Of a stretch of 51,694 nucleotides of DNA, positions 1 to 7,595 are shown in pieces (position 1 is the stretch's first letter; each line of letters opens with the position of its first letter). The position numbers were made by a program, and so were the translations under genes. Location: positions 1 through 51,694 of the forward strand of contig JBBRVW010000034.1 of NCBI GenBank assembly GCA_038246545.1, given 5' to 3'. The notes below the pieces were generated by a model. The model saw only the letters and a list, made by a program, of their open reading frames with translations. It searched no databases and was not told where the DNA came from. This stretch comes from JBBRVW01 sp038246545. GTDB taxonomy: Bacteria; Actinomycetota; Actinomycetes; JACCUZ01.

Positions 1-142
1 GCTCGTCCCTCGCTCTCTTCTCGCAGCTCGACGCTCATGCGAGCAGCTCGTCGTCCGCTCGTCCCTCGCTCTCTTCTCGCAGCTCGACGCTCATGCGAGC
101 AGCTCGTCGTCCGCTCGTCCCTCGCTCTCTTCTCGCAGCTCG
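1..142. repeat. 56-bp tandem repeat, 2.5 copies, at the left edge
   Basis: Two identical 56-bp units occupy 1-56 and 57-112, and the first 30 bases of a third unit run to 142. The rightmost partial unit lies inside the 3' end of the leftward GtrA-type gene. On the minus strand each full unit carries a stop and a start fused as ATGA, so the repeat period (60-nt reading frame minus 4-nt overlap) equals one overlapping mini-gene. The array may continue beyond the window. Confidence 0.97.
35..94 (-). CDS. mini-ORF made by tandem duplication (19 aa), translationally overlapping the GtrA gene
   Basis: The ATG overlaps the GtrA stop as ATGA. The reading frame is M-S-V followed by a copy of the last 16 residues of the upstream GtrA protein (ELREESEGRADDELLA), then TGA, which again overlaps a further ATG. 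A second identical frame begins at position 38 and runs off the left edge. It looks like a by-product of duplicating the 3' end of GtrA plus the start of the next gene. I see no reason to assign it a function, but the arrangement would be translated by coupling. Confidence 0.4.
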   Translation of the reverse strand: MSVELREESEGRADDELLA

Positions 143-564
143 GGGAAGACGAACCGCCGGTAGGACCAGAAACGGAACGCCGTGCCCAGCACGAGGCCGA
201 CGACGTTCGCGGCGATGTTGTCCGACAGTCGGCTGGTGAAGTCGAGCAGGTAGTGCGAGGTCGCGAGGCAGGCCAGCGCGATCGCCAGCCCGATGCCGTT
301 GAGCACGAGGAACAACGCGTACTCGCGCCGCACGGTGGAGCGGCTGCGGCGGCGGAAGGTCCAGTACCGGTTGCCGGCGTAGGCGACCGTGGTGGCTGCG
401 ACCGTCGACAGGGCCTTGCTCGTCAGCGGCTTGTCGGTGAGGTGGAGCAGCAGGTTGAACAGGCCCACGTCGATGACGAATGCGACCGTGCCGATCACGC
501 CGAACTTCATCAGCTCGCGGACCAGGTGGCCCAGCCGGTAGTACGCGGCGAGCAGCGCCTTCAC
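91..564 (-). CDS. GtrA-family membrane protein
   Basis: Small integral membrane protein of 157 aa, the usual GtrA length, with four predicted membrane spans (about residues 17-40, 50-66, 85-107, 115-132). The family signatures are visible: an early KFGVIGTVAFVIDVGLFN helix, NRYWTFRR after the second span and FRFWSYRRFVF after the fourth. GtrA proteins are thought to help move undecaprenyl-phosphate-linked sugars across the membrane or to serve glycosyltransferases in cell-surface polysaccharide synthesis, which fits the other envelope genes in this window. The start is GTG at 564. A possible -10 box (TAGGCT on the minus strand) lies at 598-603. The 3' end is part of a tandem repeat, so the C-terminal 16 residues are duplicated downstream as separate small frames. 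Confidence 0.85.
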   Translation of the reverse strand: MKALLAAYYRLGHLVRELMKFGVIGTVAFVIDVGLFNLLLHLTDKPLTSKALSTVAATTVAYAGNRYWTFRRRSRSTVRREYALFLVLNGIGLAIALACLATSHYLLDFTSRLSDNIAANVVGLVLGTAFRFWSYRRFVFPELREESEGRADDELLA

Positions 565-692
565 GGGCGGGTCAGGGGTGTGGCGGCCACGGGAACGAGC
601 CTAACTGCGCCCGCCGCCGGATCGGAGCCGGCTCCGGGCGGGTCGCGCCGGTCCCCGGACATGGCACCATGACCACGTACGACATGACAGGC

Positions 693-731
693 GCGGGCCG
701 CCCTGCGTCGCAGGTGACACACGCGGCCCGC
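693..731. promoter_or_regulatory. nested inverted repeat upstream of the acyl-CoA dehydrogenase
   Basis: Outer arms GCGGGCCGC (693-701) and GCGGCCCGC (723-731) are exact inverse complements. The loop contains a second palindrome, CCTGCG-T-CGCAGG (702-714). It lies 50 bases before the acyl-CoA dehydrogenase start, so it could be an operator or an RNA hairpin in the leader. No promoter was confidently found here. Confidence 0.4.
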
Positions 732-782
732 CGGTCGCACCCGCGGTACGAGACGCACCGACCCGACAGCCAGGAGAGCCCC

Positions 783-1940
783 GTGACCGGCATGCACCTC
801 AGTGACGAGCTCGAGTCGCTGCGCAAAACCGTCGAGGAGTTCGCCCACGAGGTGGTCGCGCCCACCATCGGCGAGCTCTACGAGCGCAACGAGTTCCCCT
901 ACGAGATCGTCCGGCAGATGGGCGAGATGGGGCTGTTCGGGCTGCCGTTCCCCGAGGAGCACGGCGGCATGGGCGGCGACTACTTCGCGCTGTGCGTCGC
1001 GCTCGAGGAGCTGGCGCGGGTCGACTCGTCGGTCGCCATCACGCTGGAGGCCGGCGTCTCGCTCGGGGCCATGCCGATCTACCGCTACGGCACCCCGGAG
1101 CAGCAGGCCGAGTGGCTGCCGAAGCTGGTGACCGGGCAGATGCTCGGTGCCTTCGGCCTCACCGAGCCCGGTGCCGGGTCGGACGCGGGCGGCACCACCA
1201 CGACGGCCCGGCTCTCCGACGACGGCGCCGAGTGGGTCATCAACGGCACCAAGGCCTTCATCACGAACTCCGGCACCGACATCACCGGGCTGGTCACCGT
1301 CACCGCGGTCACCGGCACCAAGGACGACGGCAAGAAGGAGATCTCGGCGATCATCGTGCCGAGCGGCACCCCCGGCTTCACCGTGTCGAAGAAGTACTCC
1401 AAGGTCGGCTGGAACGCCTCCGACACCCGCGAGCTGTCCTTCGTCGACTGCAGGGTGCCGGTGGGCAACCTGCTCGGTCAGCAGGGTCGCGGCTACGCGC
1501 AGTTCCTCTCCACCCTCGACGAGGGCCGCATCGCGATCGCGGCGCTCGGGGTCGGGCTGGCGCAGGGCTGTGTCGACGAGTCCGTCACGTACGCCAAGCA
1601 GCGCTCGGCGTTCGGCCGGCCGATCGGCTCGAACCAGGCCATCCAGTTCAAGATCGCGGACATGGAGATGCGGGCGCACACCGCCCGGCTCGCGTACTAC
1701 GACGCCGCGGCCCGGATGCTGCGCGGCGAGCCGTTCAAGAAGCAAGCCGCCATCGCCAAGCTCTACTCCTCGGAGATCGCTGTCACCAACGCCCGCGAGG
1801 CCACCCAGGTGCACGGCGGGTACGGCTTCATGAACGAGTTCCCGGTGGCCCGGATGTGGCGCGACTCAAAGATCCTCGAAATCGGCGAGGGCACCTCCGA
1901 GGTGCAGCGCATGCTCATCGCCCGCGAGCTCGGCCTCTAG
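783..1940 (+). CDS. acyl-CoA dehydrogenase
   Basis: FAD-dependent acyl-CoA dehydrogenase of 385 aa, the normal length, catalysing alpha,beta-dehydrogenation of an acyl-CoA. The N-terminal helical domain is followed by the middle-domain signature LTEPGAGSDAGG and the C-terminal ARTHOG-like QVHGGYGF segment. The catalytic base is probably Glu near residue 369 in the EIGEGTSEVQ motif, the position seen in short-chain and short/branched-chain enzymes. The GTG at 783 is chosen because AGGAG at 772-776 stands 6 nt upstream; ATG at 792 is an alternative. It is monocistronic, ending at a strong hairpin (1957-2001). Substrate chain length cannot be told from sequence. A second, different acyl-CoA dehydrogenase lies at 8986. 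Confidence 0.93.
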   Translation: MTGMHLSDELESLRKTVEEFAHEVVAPTIGELYERNEFPYEIVRQMGEMGLFGLPFPEEHGGMGGDYFALCVALEELARVDSSVAITLEAGVSLGAMPIYRYGTPEQQAEWLPKLVTGQMLGAFGLTEPGAGSDAGGTTTTARLSDDGAEWVINGTKAFITNSGTDITGLVTVTAVTGTKDDGKKEISAIIVPSGTPGFTVSKKYSKVGWNASDTRELSFVDCRVPVGNLLGQQGRGYAQFLSTLDEGRIAIAALGVGLAQGCVDESVTYAKQRSAFGRPIGSNQAIQFKIADMEMRAHTARLAYYDAAARMLRGEPFKKQAAIAKLYSSEIAVTNAREATQVHGGYGFMNEFPVARMWRDSKILEIGEGTSEVQRMLIARELGL

Positions 1941-1956
1941 CTCCCGCCTCGACCAC

Positions 1957-2001
1957 GCGGACCGGCTGCACGGCGCAACGCGCCGCGTGCAACCGGTCCG
2001 C
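1957..2001. terminator. bidirectional hairpin between convergent genes
   Basis: A 9-bp perfect stem, GCGGACCGG (1957-1965) with CCGGTCCGC (1993-2001), encloses an inner near-palindrome (TGCACGGCGC against GCGCCGCGTGCA). It sits between the stop of the rightward acyl-CoA dehydrogenase (1940) and the stop of the leftward gene (2007). There is no strong T tract, as is usual for high-GC actinobacteria. Confidence 0.6.
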
Positions 2002-2006
2002 TTCCG

Positions 2007-2996
2007 TCAGGCCGTCAGCTGCCGGTAGGTCTGGAGCACCGTGGCGCACCGGGGTGGCGGCACCCATCCACGAGAGAGCAACGCGTCCGCGGTGCGCAGG
2101 ACCGCCACCCTGGGGAGCCGCCGCACGACGTAGCTGCTCAGATCCACCACGAGACGACCGCCCGCCTGCAGCCGGCCGCGCCGCTCGTCGTCGTAGTCGC
2201 GTGCTCGTGCGTCGTCGTGCTGGGATCCGTTGACCTCGACAGTGACCAGCCAGGGCTCGAAGTCGTTGTCGAGGTAGTAGCTCCCGTGGGGGCGGCGTAC
2301 GAGCCTCTGTCGGGTCGGCTCGGGTAGGCCGGCCCTCCGCAGCGCACGGGCGTACTCCAGCTCCGGCAGGGAGTGAGCGCCGCCGGCGACGTCGTCGATC
2401 GTCTCGCGGAGCAGGCGACGGCGAGGCATGGTGCGGCGGGTCTCCAGGAAGGCATCCATCTCGCTCGGCCGCACGAGCCTCTGCTGGACTGCGGCGGCGA
2501 GCAGGGCCCGCGCGAGATCTTCGTCAGCCGCTGTCGAGGCGGTCTCCACGACGGCCCTGGCCATCGTGTGCCGCGCTGGGGTCCGTCCCGGAACGACCGA
2601 CTGGGCGGGATGTCGGGTCTGGTGGACCCGCACGGTCACGAGCGGATGCTCGAGGTCGCCGAGCTCGGAGCCGTGGGGCACGGCGACGCTGATCTCCCAT
2701 GCGGCGTACCCGCGCAGGCCACCGAGCTCGGTCGCGGTCGGTCCCGCCAGCACCGAGTGCCTGCCGGCGTGCAGGAAGCCGACCCACGCCCGCTGACGCT
2801 GGGTGACCTGCCCCGAGTGCAGGACCACGACCCGAGGACCGAGATCGCGCCACACTCCCTGCCGGGTCCGCGCCGCCACCCCCTCGTGGCCGATCCCGAG
2901 CGCGGCAAGCTGGGCGCGGGTCACCACCAGGTCCTGGCTGGCGGCCATCCAGCGGAGGGTGGCGGGCATCCGCCGTGACGAGACGAGCTCCTGCAT
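2007..2996 (-). CDS. hypothetical protein with AbiEi-like N-terminus and VSR/DUF559-like C-terminus
   Basis: Protein of about 329 aa of a type common in actinobacteria. The N-terminal part resembles the winged-helix domain of AbiEi-type antitoxins (DLVVTRAQLAALGIG then VAARTRQGVWRDLGPRVVVLHSG). The C-terminal third has the shape of a small restriction-like fold: an ELEYARALRRAGL helix, DNDFEPWLVTVEVNGSQHDD and then a basic region, reminiscent of VSR/DUF559-type endonucleases (acidic D...E-V core). No partner toxin gene is adjacent, so activity as an antitoxin is doubtful. ATG at 2996 is used; ATG at 2969 is an equally good start, and neither has a clear ribosome binding site. Confidence 0.6.
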   Translation of the reverse strand: MQELVSSRRMPATLRWMAASQDLVVTRAQLAALGIGHEGVAARTRQGVWRDLGPRVVVLHSGQVTQRQRAWVGFLHAGRHSVLAGPTATELGGLRGYAAWEISVAVPHGSELGDLEHPLVTVRVHQTRHPAQSVVPGRTPARHTMARAVVETASTAADEDLARALLAAAVQQRLVRPSEMDAFLETRRTMPRRRLLRETIDDVAGGAHSLPELEYARALRRAGLPEPTRQRLVRRPHGSYYLDNDFEPWLVTVEVNGSQHDDARARDYDDERRGRLQAGGRLVVDLSSYVVRRLPRVAVLRTADALLSRGWVPPPRCATVLQTYRQLTA

Positions 2997-3109
2997 CGCG
3001 GAAGCGTGGCGCAGCCGGGGTGATCGGCCGGCCCGCCGTCCACAGGCTCCGAAGTGGACCGGCTGGGTGGTGCAAGATGCCGGGCGGAGCCGGTCCGGTT
3101 CGGGCTCGG

Positions 3110-3115
3110 TAGGGT
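3110..3115 (+). promoter_or_regulatory. -10 element of leaderless purK promoter
   Basis: TAGGGT ends 8 nt before the GTG start of purK at 3124. This TANNNT spacing places the transcription start at or beside the GTG, so the mRNA is predicted to be leaderless. No convincing -35 box is visible. Confidence 0.55.
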
Positions 3116-3123
3116 CGCCGGTC

Positions 3124-4269
3124 GTGGGGTTCCCGGTGGTGGGTGTCGTGGGCGGCGGGCAGCTGGCCCGGATGATGGCCGGCCCGGCGATCGGGCTGGG
3201 CATCGAGCTGCGGGTGCTGGCCCGCGACCCGCACGACAGCGCGGCCCAGGTGGTGCCCGGCACCACGGTGGGCGCCGAGGACGACCTCGACGAGCTGCGG
3301 GCCTTCGCCGTGGGCTGCGACGTCCTCACGTTCGACCACGAGCACGTGCCGACGGCACACCTGCGTGCCCTCGAGGCGGACGGCGTCGTCGTCCGACCGG
3401 GGCCGGACGCCCTCGAGCACGCGCAGAACAAGCTGGTGATGCGCCGGCGGCTGACCGATCTCGGGGTCCCGTGCCCGCGCTGGGCGGAGGTGACCGACGC
3501 GGCGTCGCTGACGACGTTCGGCGACGAGGTGGGCTGGCCGGTGGTGCTCAAGACCGCTCGCGGTGGCTACGACGGCAAGGGCGTGCGGTTGGTCGGCAGC
3601 GCGGCCGACGCCGGCGACTGGCTGGCCCGGGCCACCGAGGTCCCGCTGCTCGCCGAGGAGCGGGTCGCGTTCACCCGCGAGCTCGCGGTGCTGGTGGCCC
3701 GCAGCCCGCACGGCCAGGCGGCGGTGTGGCCGGTGGTCGAGACCGTCCAGGTCGACGGGGTGTGCCGCGAGGTCTACGCCCCCGCGCCCGTCACGGAGGA
3801 CCACGCCCTCGCGGCGCAGCGGGCCGCCCTGCAGATCGCCGACGGACTGGGCGTCACGGGCGTGATGGCCGTCGAGATGTTCGACACGGAGTCCGGCGTC
3901 CTGGTCAACGAGCTGGCGATGCGCCCGCACAACAGCGGGCACTGGACCATCGAGGGGGCCAGGACCAGCCAGTTCGAGCAGCACCTGCGCGCGGTGCTCG
4001 ACCTCCCCCTCGGCGACACCACCACCACGGCGCCGTACGTCGTGATGGCCAACGTGCTCGGTGCGGAGCACCAGGACATGTACGCCGGCTACCTGCACTG
4101 CCTCGCGCACGACCGCGGGATCCGCCTGCACATGTACGGCAAGGACGTACGCCCAGGGCGAAAGGTGGGTCACGTCACCGCGCTGGGCGGCGATGCTGAG
4201 GACGTGCGCGAGCGTGCCCGTCACGCCGCGGCGTTCCTGCGAGGAGACAGTGATGACACAGCTGGCTGA
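3124..4269 (+). CDS. purK: 5-(carboxyamino)imidazole ribonucleotide synthase
   Basis: Purine biosynthesis enzyme that uses ATP and bicarbonate to carboxylate AIR to N5-CAIR. At 381 aa it has the expected length. The N-terminal Rossmann-like pre-ATP-grasp domain begins VVGVVGGGQLARMM. The ATP-grasp core carries GGYDGKG (residues 147-153), the acidic metal site EMFDTESGVLVNELAMRPHNSGHWT (about 251-275) and the C-terminal GRKVGHVT loop. The GTG at 3124 is preferred because of the -10 box just upstream; longer in-frame extensions would have no purK homology. Its end overlaps purE by 17 bases, so both steps of the N5-CAIR route are translated together. Confidence 0.95.
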   Translation: MGFPVVGVVGGGQLARMMAGPAIGLGIELRVLARDPHDSAAQVVPGTTVGAEDDLDELRAFAVGCDVLTFDHEHVPTAHLRALEADGVVVRPGPDALEHAQNKLVMRRRLTDLGVPCPRWAEVTDAASLTTFGDEVGWPVVLKTARGGYDGKGVRLVGSAADAGDWLARATEVPLLAEERVAFTRELAVLVARSPHGQAAVWPVVETVQVDGVCREVYAPAPVTEDHALAAQRAALQIADGLGVTGVMAVEMFDTESGVLVNELAMRPHNSGHWTIEGARTSQFEQHLRAVLDLPLGDTTTTAPYVVMANVLGAEHQDMYAGYLHCLAHDRGIRLHMYGKDVRPGRKVGHVTALGGDAEDVRERARHAAAFLRGDSDDTAG

Positions 4270-4801
4270 GTCCGCCGACGCTCTTGTTGTCGGCATCGTC
4301 ATGGGCAGTGACTCCGACTGGCCGGTCATGGAGGACGCCGCCACCGCGCTGCGCGAGTTCGGCATCCCCTACGAGGTCGACGTCGTCTCCGCGCACCGGA
4401 TGCCCCGCGAGATGGTGCAGTACGGCGAGCAGGCGGCCGCTCGCGGTCTCCGCGTGATCGTCGCCGGCGCCGGCGGGGCGGCGCACCTTCCCGGCATGCT
4501 CGCCAGCTGCACGCCGTTGCCGGTGATCGGGGTGCCGGTCCCGCTCGCCTACCTCGACGGCATGGACTCGCTGCTGTCGATGGTGCAGATGCCCGCCGGT
4601 GTCCCTGTGGCCACCGTCGCCGTGGGCGGCGCGCGCAACGCGGGCCTGCTCGCCGTCCGCATCCTCGGCGCGTCCGACCTGGCCCTGCAGGAGAAGATGC
4701 TGACCTTCCAGGGCGAGCTGCGGGAGAAGGCGATCGCCAAGGGCGGCCAGCTGCGCCGGCGCAGCACCGGCGGCGGAGCCGCCGGCTTCGGCATCGGCTG
4801 A
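4253..4801 (+). CDS. purE: 5-(carboxyamino)imidazole ribonucleotide mutase
   Basis: Converts N5-CAIR, the PurK product, to CAIR. 182 aa, class I PurE length. Diagnostic motifs are GSDSDW (residues 18-23), SAHRMP (46-51, containing the catalytic His) and GAGGAAHLPGM (about 72-82). ATG at 4253 is chosen because GAGGAG (4241-4246) lies 6 nt upstream; GTG at 4250 is immediately adjacent. The C-terminal extension after the mutase core is rich in Arg and Gly and looks disordered. purK-purE-DUF1697 appear to be one transcript. Confidence 0.95.
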   Translation: MTQLAESADALVVGIVMGSDSDWPVMEDAATALREFGIPYEVDVVSAHRMPREMVQYGEQAAARGLRVIVAGAGGAAHLPGMLASCTPLPVIGVPVPLAYLDGMDSLLSMVQMPAGVPVATVAVGGARNAGLLAVRILGASDLALQEKMLTFQGELREKAIAKGGQLRRRSTGGGAAGFGIG

Positions 4802-4803
4802 CC

Positions 4804-5343
4804 GTGCCCACCTACGTCGCGCTCCTGCGCGGCATCAACCTCGGGGCGAAGCGGCGGGTCGCCATGGCAGACCTCCGCGACCTGATGGCCGGCCTCGGCT
4901 ACGACGACGTGCGCACGCACCTGCAGAGCGGCAACGCCGTCTTCCGTACCGGCTCGCGATCGGCGTCATCGGTGGCGAGAGCGGTCGAGACCGCGATCAG
5001 CGACGGTCTGGGCATGGACGTCCCGGTCGTGGTGCGCACCGCCGCGCAGCTGGCGAAGGTGGTCGAGGCCGACCCGTTCGCGGGCACCGCAACCGACGGC
5101 GCACGCTACCTCGTGACCTTCCTCGACAAGCCGCCCGCGGCGAGCTGGCTCGCCGACGTCGACGTCGACGGCTGTGCGCCCGAGCAGGTGGCGGTCCACG
5201 GCCGCGAGGTGTACCTCTGGTTGCCGACGGGCGTGCACTCGAGCCGACTGGCCAGGCTGGTGGGCGACAAGACGCTCGGCGGGACGGCCACCTCGCGGAA
5301 CTGGAACGTCGTCCGGAAGCTGGCCGAGATGGCCGCCGCCTGA
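4804..5343 (+). CDS. DUF1697 family protein
   Basis: 179-aa cytosolic protein of the DUF1697 family, recognised by the N-terminal YVALLRGINLGAKRRVAMADLR and the HLQSGNAVF segment, and by the C-terminal TSRNWNVVRKLAEMA. No biochemical function is established for the family; the fold is reported as ferredoxin-like. The GTG start is two bases after the purE stop, so translation is probably coupled, but DUF1697 genes occur in many contexts and the purine link may be incidental. Confidence 0.85.
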   Translation: MPTYVALLRGINLGAKRRVAMADLRDLMAGLGYDDVRTHLQSGNAVFRTGSRSASSVARAVETAISDGLGMDVPVVVRTAAQLAKVVEADPFAGTATDGARYLVTFLDKPPAASWLADVDVDGCAPEQVAVHGREVYLWLPTGVHSSRLARLVGDKTLGGTATSRNWNVVRKLAEMAAA

Positions 5344-5366
5344 GCGAAGCAGTCAGCCCTCGAGGC

Positions 5367-5588
5367 TCAGCCGCCGTAGCCCAGCAGGTCGCCCGGCTGG
5401 CAGCCCAGCTCGCGGCAGATCGCCGACAGGGTGGAGAAGCGCACCGCCTTGGCGCGGTCGTTCTTCAGCACCGACAGGTTGACGACGGTGACCCCGACCC
5501 GGTCGGCTAGCTCGGTGAGGGTCAGGCCGCGGTCGGCCAGGATGTCGTCGAGGTGGACGGTGATGTGGTGGTCGTCCTCGGACGGCAT
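5367..5588 (-). CDS. Xre/Cro-type helix-turn-helix regulator (YozG-like)
   Basis: 73-aa DNA-binding protein consisting almost entirely of one HTH_3/HTH_26-type domain: ILADRGLTLTELADRVGVT is the helix-turn-helix entrance and NLSVLKNDRAKAVRFSTLSAICRELGCQPGDLL completes the five-helix fold. Its ATG overlaps the stop of the upstream DUF2975 gene as TGATG, so the two are translationally coupled. Such DUF2975/YozG pairs are common, and the regulator probably binds the palindrome ahead of the pair (6263-6293) to control its own operon. The partner membrane protein may modulate it, but that is inference. Confidence 0.85.
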   Translation of the reverse strand: MPSEDDHHITVHLDDILADRGLTLTELADRVGVTVVNLSVLKNDRAKAVRFSTLSAICRELGCQPGDLLGYGG

Positions 5589-6235
5589 CAGACCAGCCCG
5601 TCGACGTCCACGCGCAGTGCGACACCTCGGCGGAAGACCTCGCCGAGACTCGCCACGACCAGGCCGACCACCAGCCACAGGAACGAGATGGTGAACTCGT
5701 TGGTGCGCACCAGCGGCCCGGCTTCGGTCGCGGACAGCAGGGCCAGGTGCGTCATGTCGGTGACGAGCGGCGCGAAGGTCCCCCCGACGGCGAGCGCCGC
5801 GCCGATGGCGGTGACACGGCGCGCGTTGGCGACGGTGAACGGCTCCCCGGACCGTAGGGACCGGGCGACCAGCAGGAGCAGGGCGAGGACCACCAGGCCA
5901 GTGAGGGAGACGAGAGACGGCCCGGCCAGGTACTGCAGCCGCTGTCCCGCGGTCGGTGCCCAGAACGTGACGTCGACCCGGTCGGCACCTGACATCTCCA
6001 CCTGTCGCGGGTCACCGGCCGCGATCGGGTCGGCCGGCAGCGTCGGCGCACCGGGGACGGGCACCGGATCCTGCAGGACTCCGCTGACGTTCATGACCGG
6101 ACGGTCCACGCCGAGCGGGCCCAGGCCGACGCCGCTGGCATCGAACAGGGGAGCGGCCCCGCCGAAGGCCGCGACCAGGATGATCCCGGCCGTCAGCACC
6201 ACCTCGAGCAACTTCGTGTCGGTCTTGCTCCACAT
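5588..6235 (-). CDS. DUF2975 integral membrane protein
   Basis: 215-aa membrane protein. Spans are visible near the N-terminus (LLEVVLTAGIILVAAFGGAAPLF), in the middle (LVSLTGLVVLALLLLVA), at VTAIGAALAVGGTFAPLV and at the C-terminus (FLWLVVGLVVASLGEVFRRG), with a roughly 75-residue external loop after the first span. The GEPFTVANARRVTAIG motif and the C-terminal LGEVFRRGVALRVDVDGLV are typical of DUF2975. The ATG at 6235 has GGAG 6 nt upstream; a TTG at 6271 would lie within the operator palindrome and is unlikely. The first gene of a two-gene operon with the HTH regulator. The family's function is unknown. Confidence 0.8.
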   Translation of the reverse strand: MWSKTDTKLLEVVLTAGIILVAAFGGAAPLFDASGVGLGPLGVDRPVMNVSGVLQDPVPVPGAPTLPADPIAAGDPRQVEMSGADRVDVTFWAPTAGQRLQYLAGPSLVSLTGLVVLALLLLVARSLRSGEPFTVANARRVTAIGAALAVGGTFAPLVTDMTHLALLSATEAGPLVRTNEFTISFLWLVVGLVVASLGEVFRRGVALRVDVDGLV

Positions 6236-6262
6236 GCCGGCTCCGGGGTCTGGCTGGTGTCC

Positions 6263-6293
6263 TATCGACAAACGATAACATCGTTATTCGATA
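6263..6293. promoter_or_regulatory. 31-bp imperfect palindrome, candidate operator of the DUF2975/HTH operon
   Basis: The left arm TATCGACAAACGAT (6263-6276) and right arm ATCGTTATTCGATA (6280-6293) are inverse complements at 12 of 14 positions around a 3-base AAC centre. The segment is AT-rich compared with its surroundings and lies 28 bases before the DUF2975 start. The size and symmetry suit two stacked dimers of a small Xre-type repressor. Confidence 0.75.
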
Positions 6294-6315
6294 AATCCAG
6301 CGACTCGGGACGCTG

Positions 6316-7206
6316 TCAGAGGTCCAGGACGGACATCTCCTGGCGGTCCTCTGTGCCGTGCGCCGTCCAGTGCCACAGGCTCGCACCGGTGACTCGCGCC
6401 TGGTTGCACGCAGCGACGAAGGCCCGCGTCTCGGAGCGGTCGAGCGCCCCGGCATTGCCGCCGATCACGTGCACCGACACGTCCGCGCCCAGAACGTCAC
6501 GCAGGAAGGCGATGTTGCCCATCGTGTAGTCGTAGGTGGCCGAAGCGCCGCTGACGCGATAGCTGGAGTAGCTCATCGGCAGGACCACGTCGTAGAACCG
6601 GCCGATCGTGGACCAGGGGAACGCCGGCCAGAACCTCGGGGCGAGCGAGAGGCCGATCGGCGACGGCACGATCGCGCCGAGCCGGTAGCCGTCGGGTGCC
6701 GACGTGCGGAGACGATGGCTCAGCCGGCGCAGGTTCTCGTCGCGCAGCGGCCCCTCCGGCGTGGTGCCCGACGGCTCGATGTCGAGGGCGAAGGCGTCGA
6801 ACCGCTGCCCGCTCGCCGTGCGGAAGTCGATGGCGGCCATCGCCCGCCGGTGCTCGCGGCGGACGTCGCGCAGCGGCGGGAGGTACCACGCGACCACCCG
6901 TATCCCACGCGCGTGTGCGGCGACCAGGAAGCGCGCCACCCGGGACGGCCGGTAGACGTCGCTGCCCACCGGCGTCGACGAGCTCGCCGTCTGCAGGTAG
7001 AGGGTCTGGACGCCCTGCGCATGCATGCGCCGCACCTGGGCCACCGGGTGGTCCCACACCGCATCGCCGGAGAACACCGACACCCAGGTGCCGTTCCCGG
7101 CGAACGGCCGGCCGGCCGGCGCCGCTGCGGCCGGAGTCGATGGCAGGGCCACGGCGAGCAACGAGACTGCTGCGAGCGCCAGCACGGCCCGCAGCCGCTT
7201 GCTCAC
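6316..7206 (-). CDS. secreted TIM-barrel-like hypothetical protein
   Basis: 296-aa exported protein with a clear Sec signal peptide (residues 1-30, basic MSKRLR, hydrophobic core and an AAAAP cleavage region). The mature part alternates strands and helices like a TIM barrel: GVQTLYLQTASS, GIRVVAWYLPP, FDAFALDIEPSGTT, YRLGAIVPSP, FYDVVLPMSYSSY, and ends ASLWHWTAHG. The D-I-E pair (about D142 and E144) at the end of a strand looks like a glycosidase active site, so a cell-wall or polysaccharide hydrolase is possible; the exact family was not recognised. GTG at 7206 overlaps the stop of the CoA-binding gene (GTGA). Third gene of the operon starting with UDP-glucose dehydrogenase. Confidence 0.65.
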   Translation of the reverse strand: MSKRLRAVLALAAVSLLAVALPSTPAAAAPAGRPFAGNGTWVSVFSGDAVWDHPVAQVRRMHAQGVQTLYLQTASSSTPVGSDVYRPSRVARFLVAAHARGIRVVAWYLPPLRDVRREHRRAMAAIDFRTASGQRFDAFALDIEPSGTTPEGPLRDENLRRLSHRLRTSAPDGYRLGAIVPSPIGLSLAPRFWPAFPWSTIGRFYDVVLPMSYSSYRVSGASATYDYTMGNIAFLRDVLGADVSVHVIGGNAGALDRSETRAFVAACNQARVTGASLWHWTAHGTEDRQEMSVLDL

Positions 7207-7595
7207 CGGTCCCACTCGATCACGGGGCAGTGGTCCATCACCATCAGCAGCCCGGCCTCGCGGACCCGCTGTGCCGCGTCCTCGTCGACGACTCCGAGCT
7301 GGAACCACACGGCCTTCGCGCCGATCTGGACCGCCTGGTCGGCGACGCCACCGGCGAGCGAGCTGTTCACGAAGACGTCGACCACGTCGACGGGGTGCGG
7401 GACGTCGGCCAGCCGCGCGTACGCCGGCTCGCCGAAGACCTCCTCCGGAGTCGTGTGCACCGGGACGATGCGGTGGCCCCGCTCCTGCAGGAACCGCGCG
7501 ACGCCGTGCGCGGCGCGGGCCGGGTTCTGCCGGAGCCCGACGACGGCCCAGGTGTGCAGGCCAAGGACCTCGCGGACCGTCGTGCCGTCGGTCAC
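7203..7595 (-). CDS. CoA-binding domain protein (YccU-like)
   Basis: 130-aa protein made of a single Rossmann-like CoA_binding_2 domain. The pattern WAVVGLRQNPARAAHGVARFLQERGHRIVPVHTT, the central VDVVDVFVNSS and AKAVWFQLGVVDEDAAQRVREAGLLMVMDHCPVIEW are characteristic. Proteins of this group bind CoA or acyl-CoA, but a specific role is not established. GTG at 7595 overlaps the dehydrogenase stop as GTGA, and the gene's own stop overlaps the next start the same way, so it is tightly coupled on both sides. Confidence 0.85.
   Translation of the reverse strand: MTDGTTVREVLGLHTWAVVGLRQNPARAAHGVARFLQERGHRIVPVHTTPEEVFGEPAYARLADVPHPVDVVDVFVNSSLAGGVADQAVQIGAKAVWFQLGVVDEDAAQRVREAGLLMVMDHCPVIEWDR

Noticed and set aside
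1..142. Possible CRISPR-like array
   Set aside because: The units are directly adjacent without spacers and are coding; it is a simple tandem duplication.
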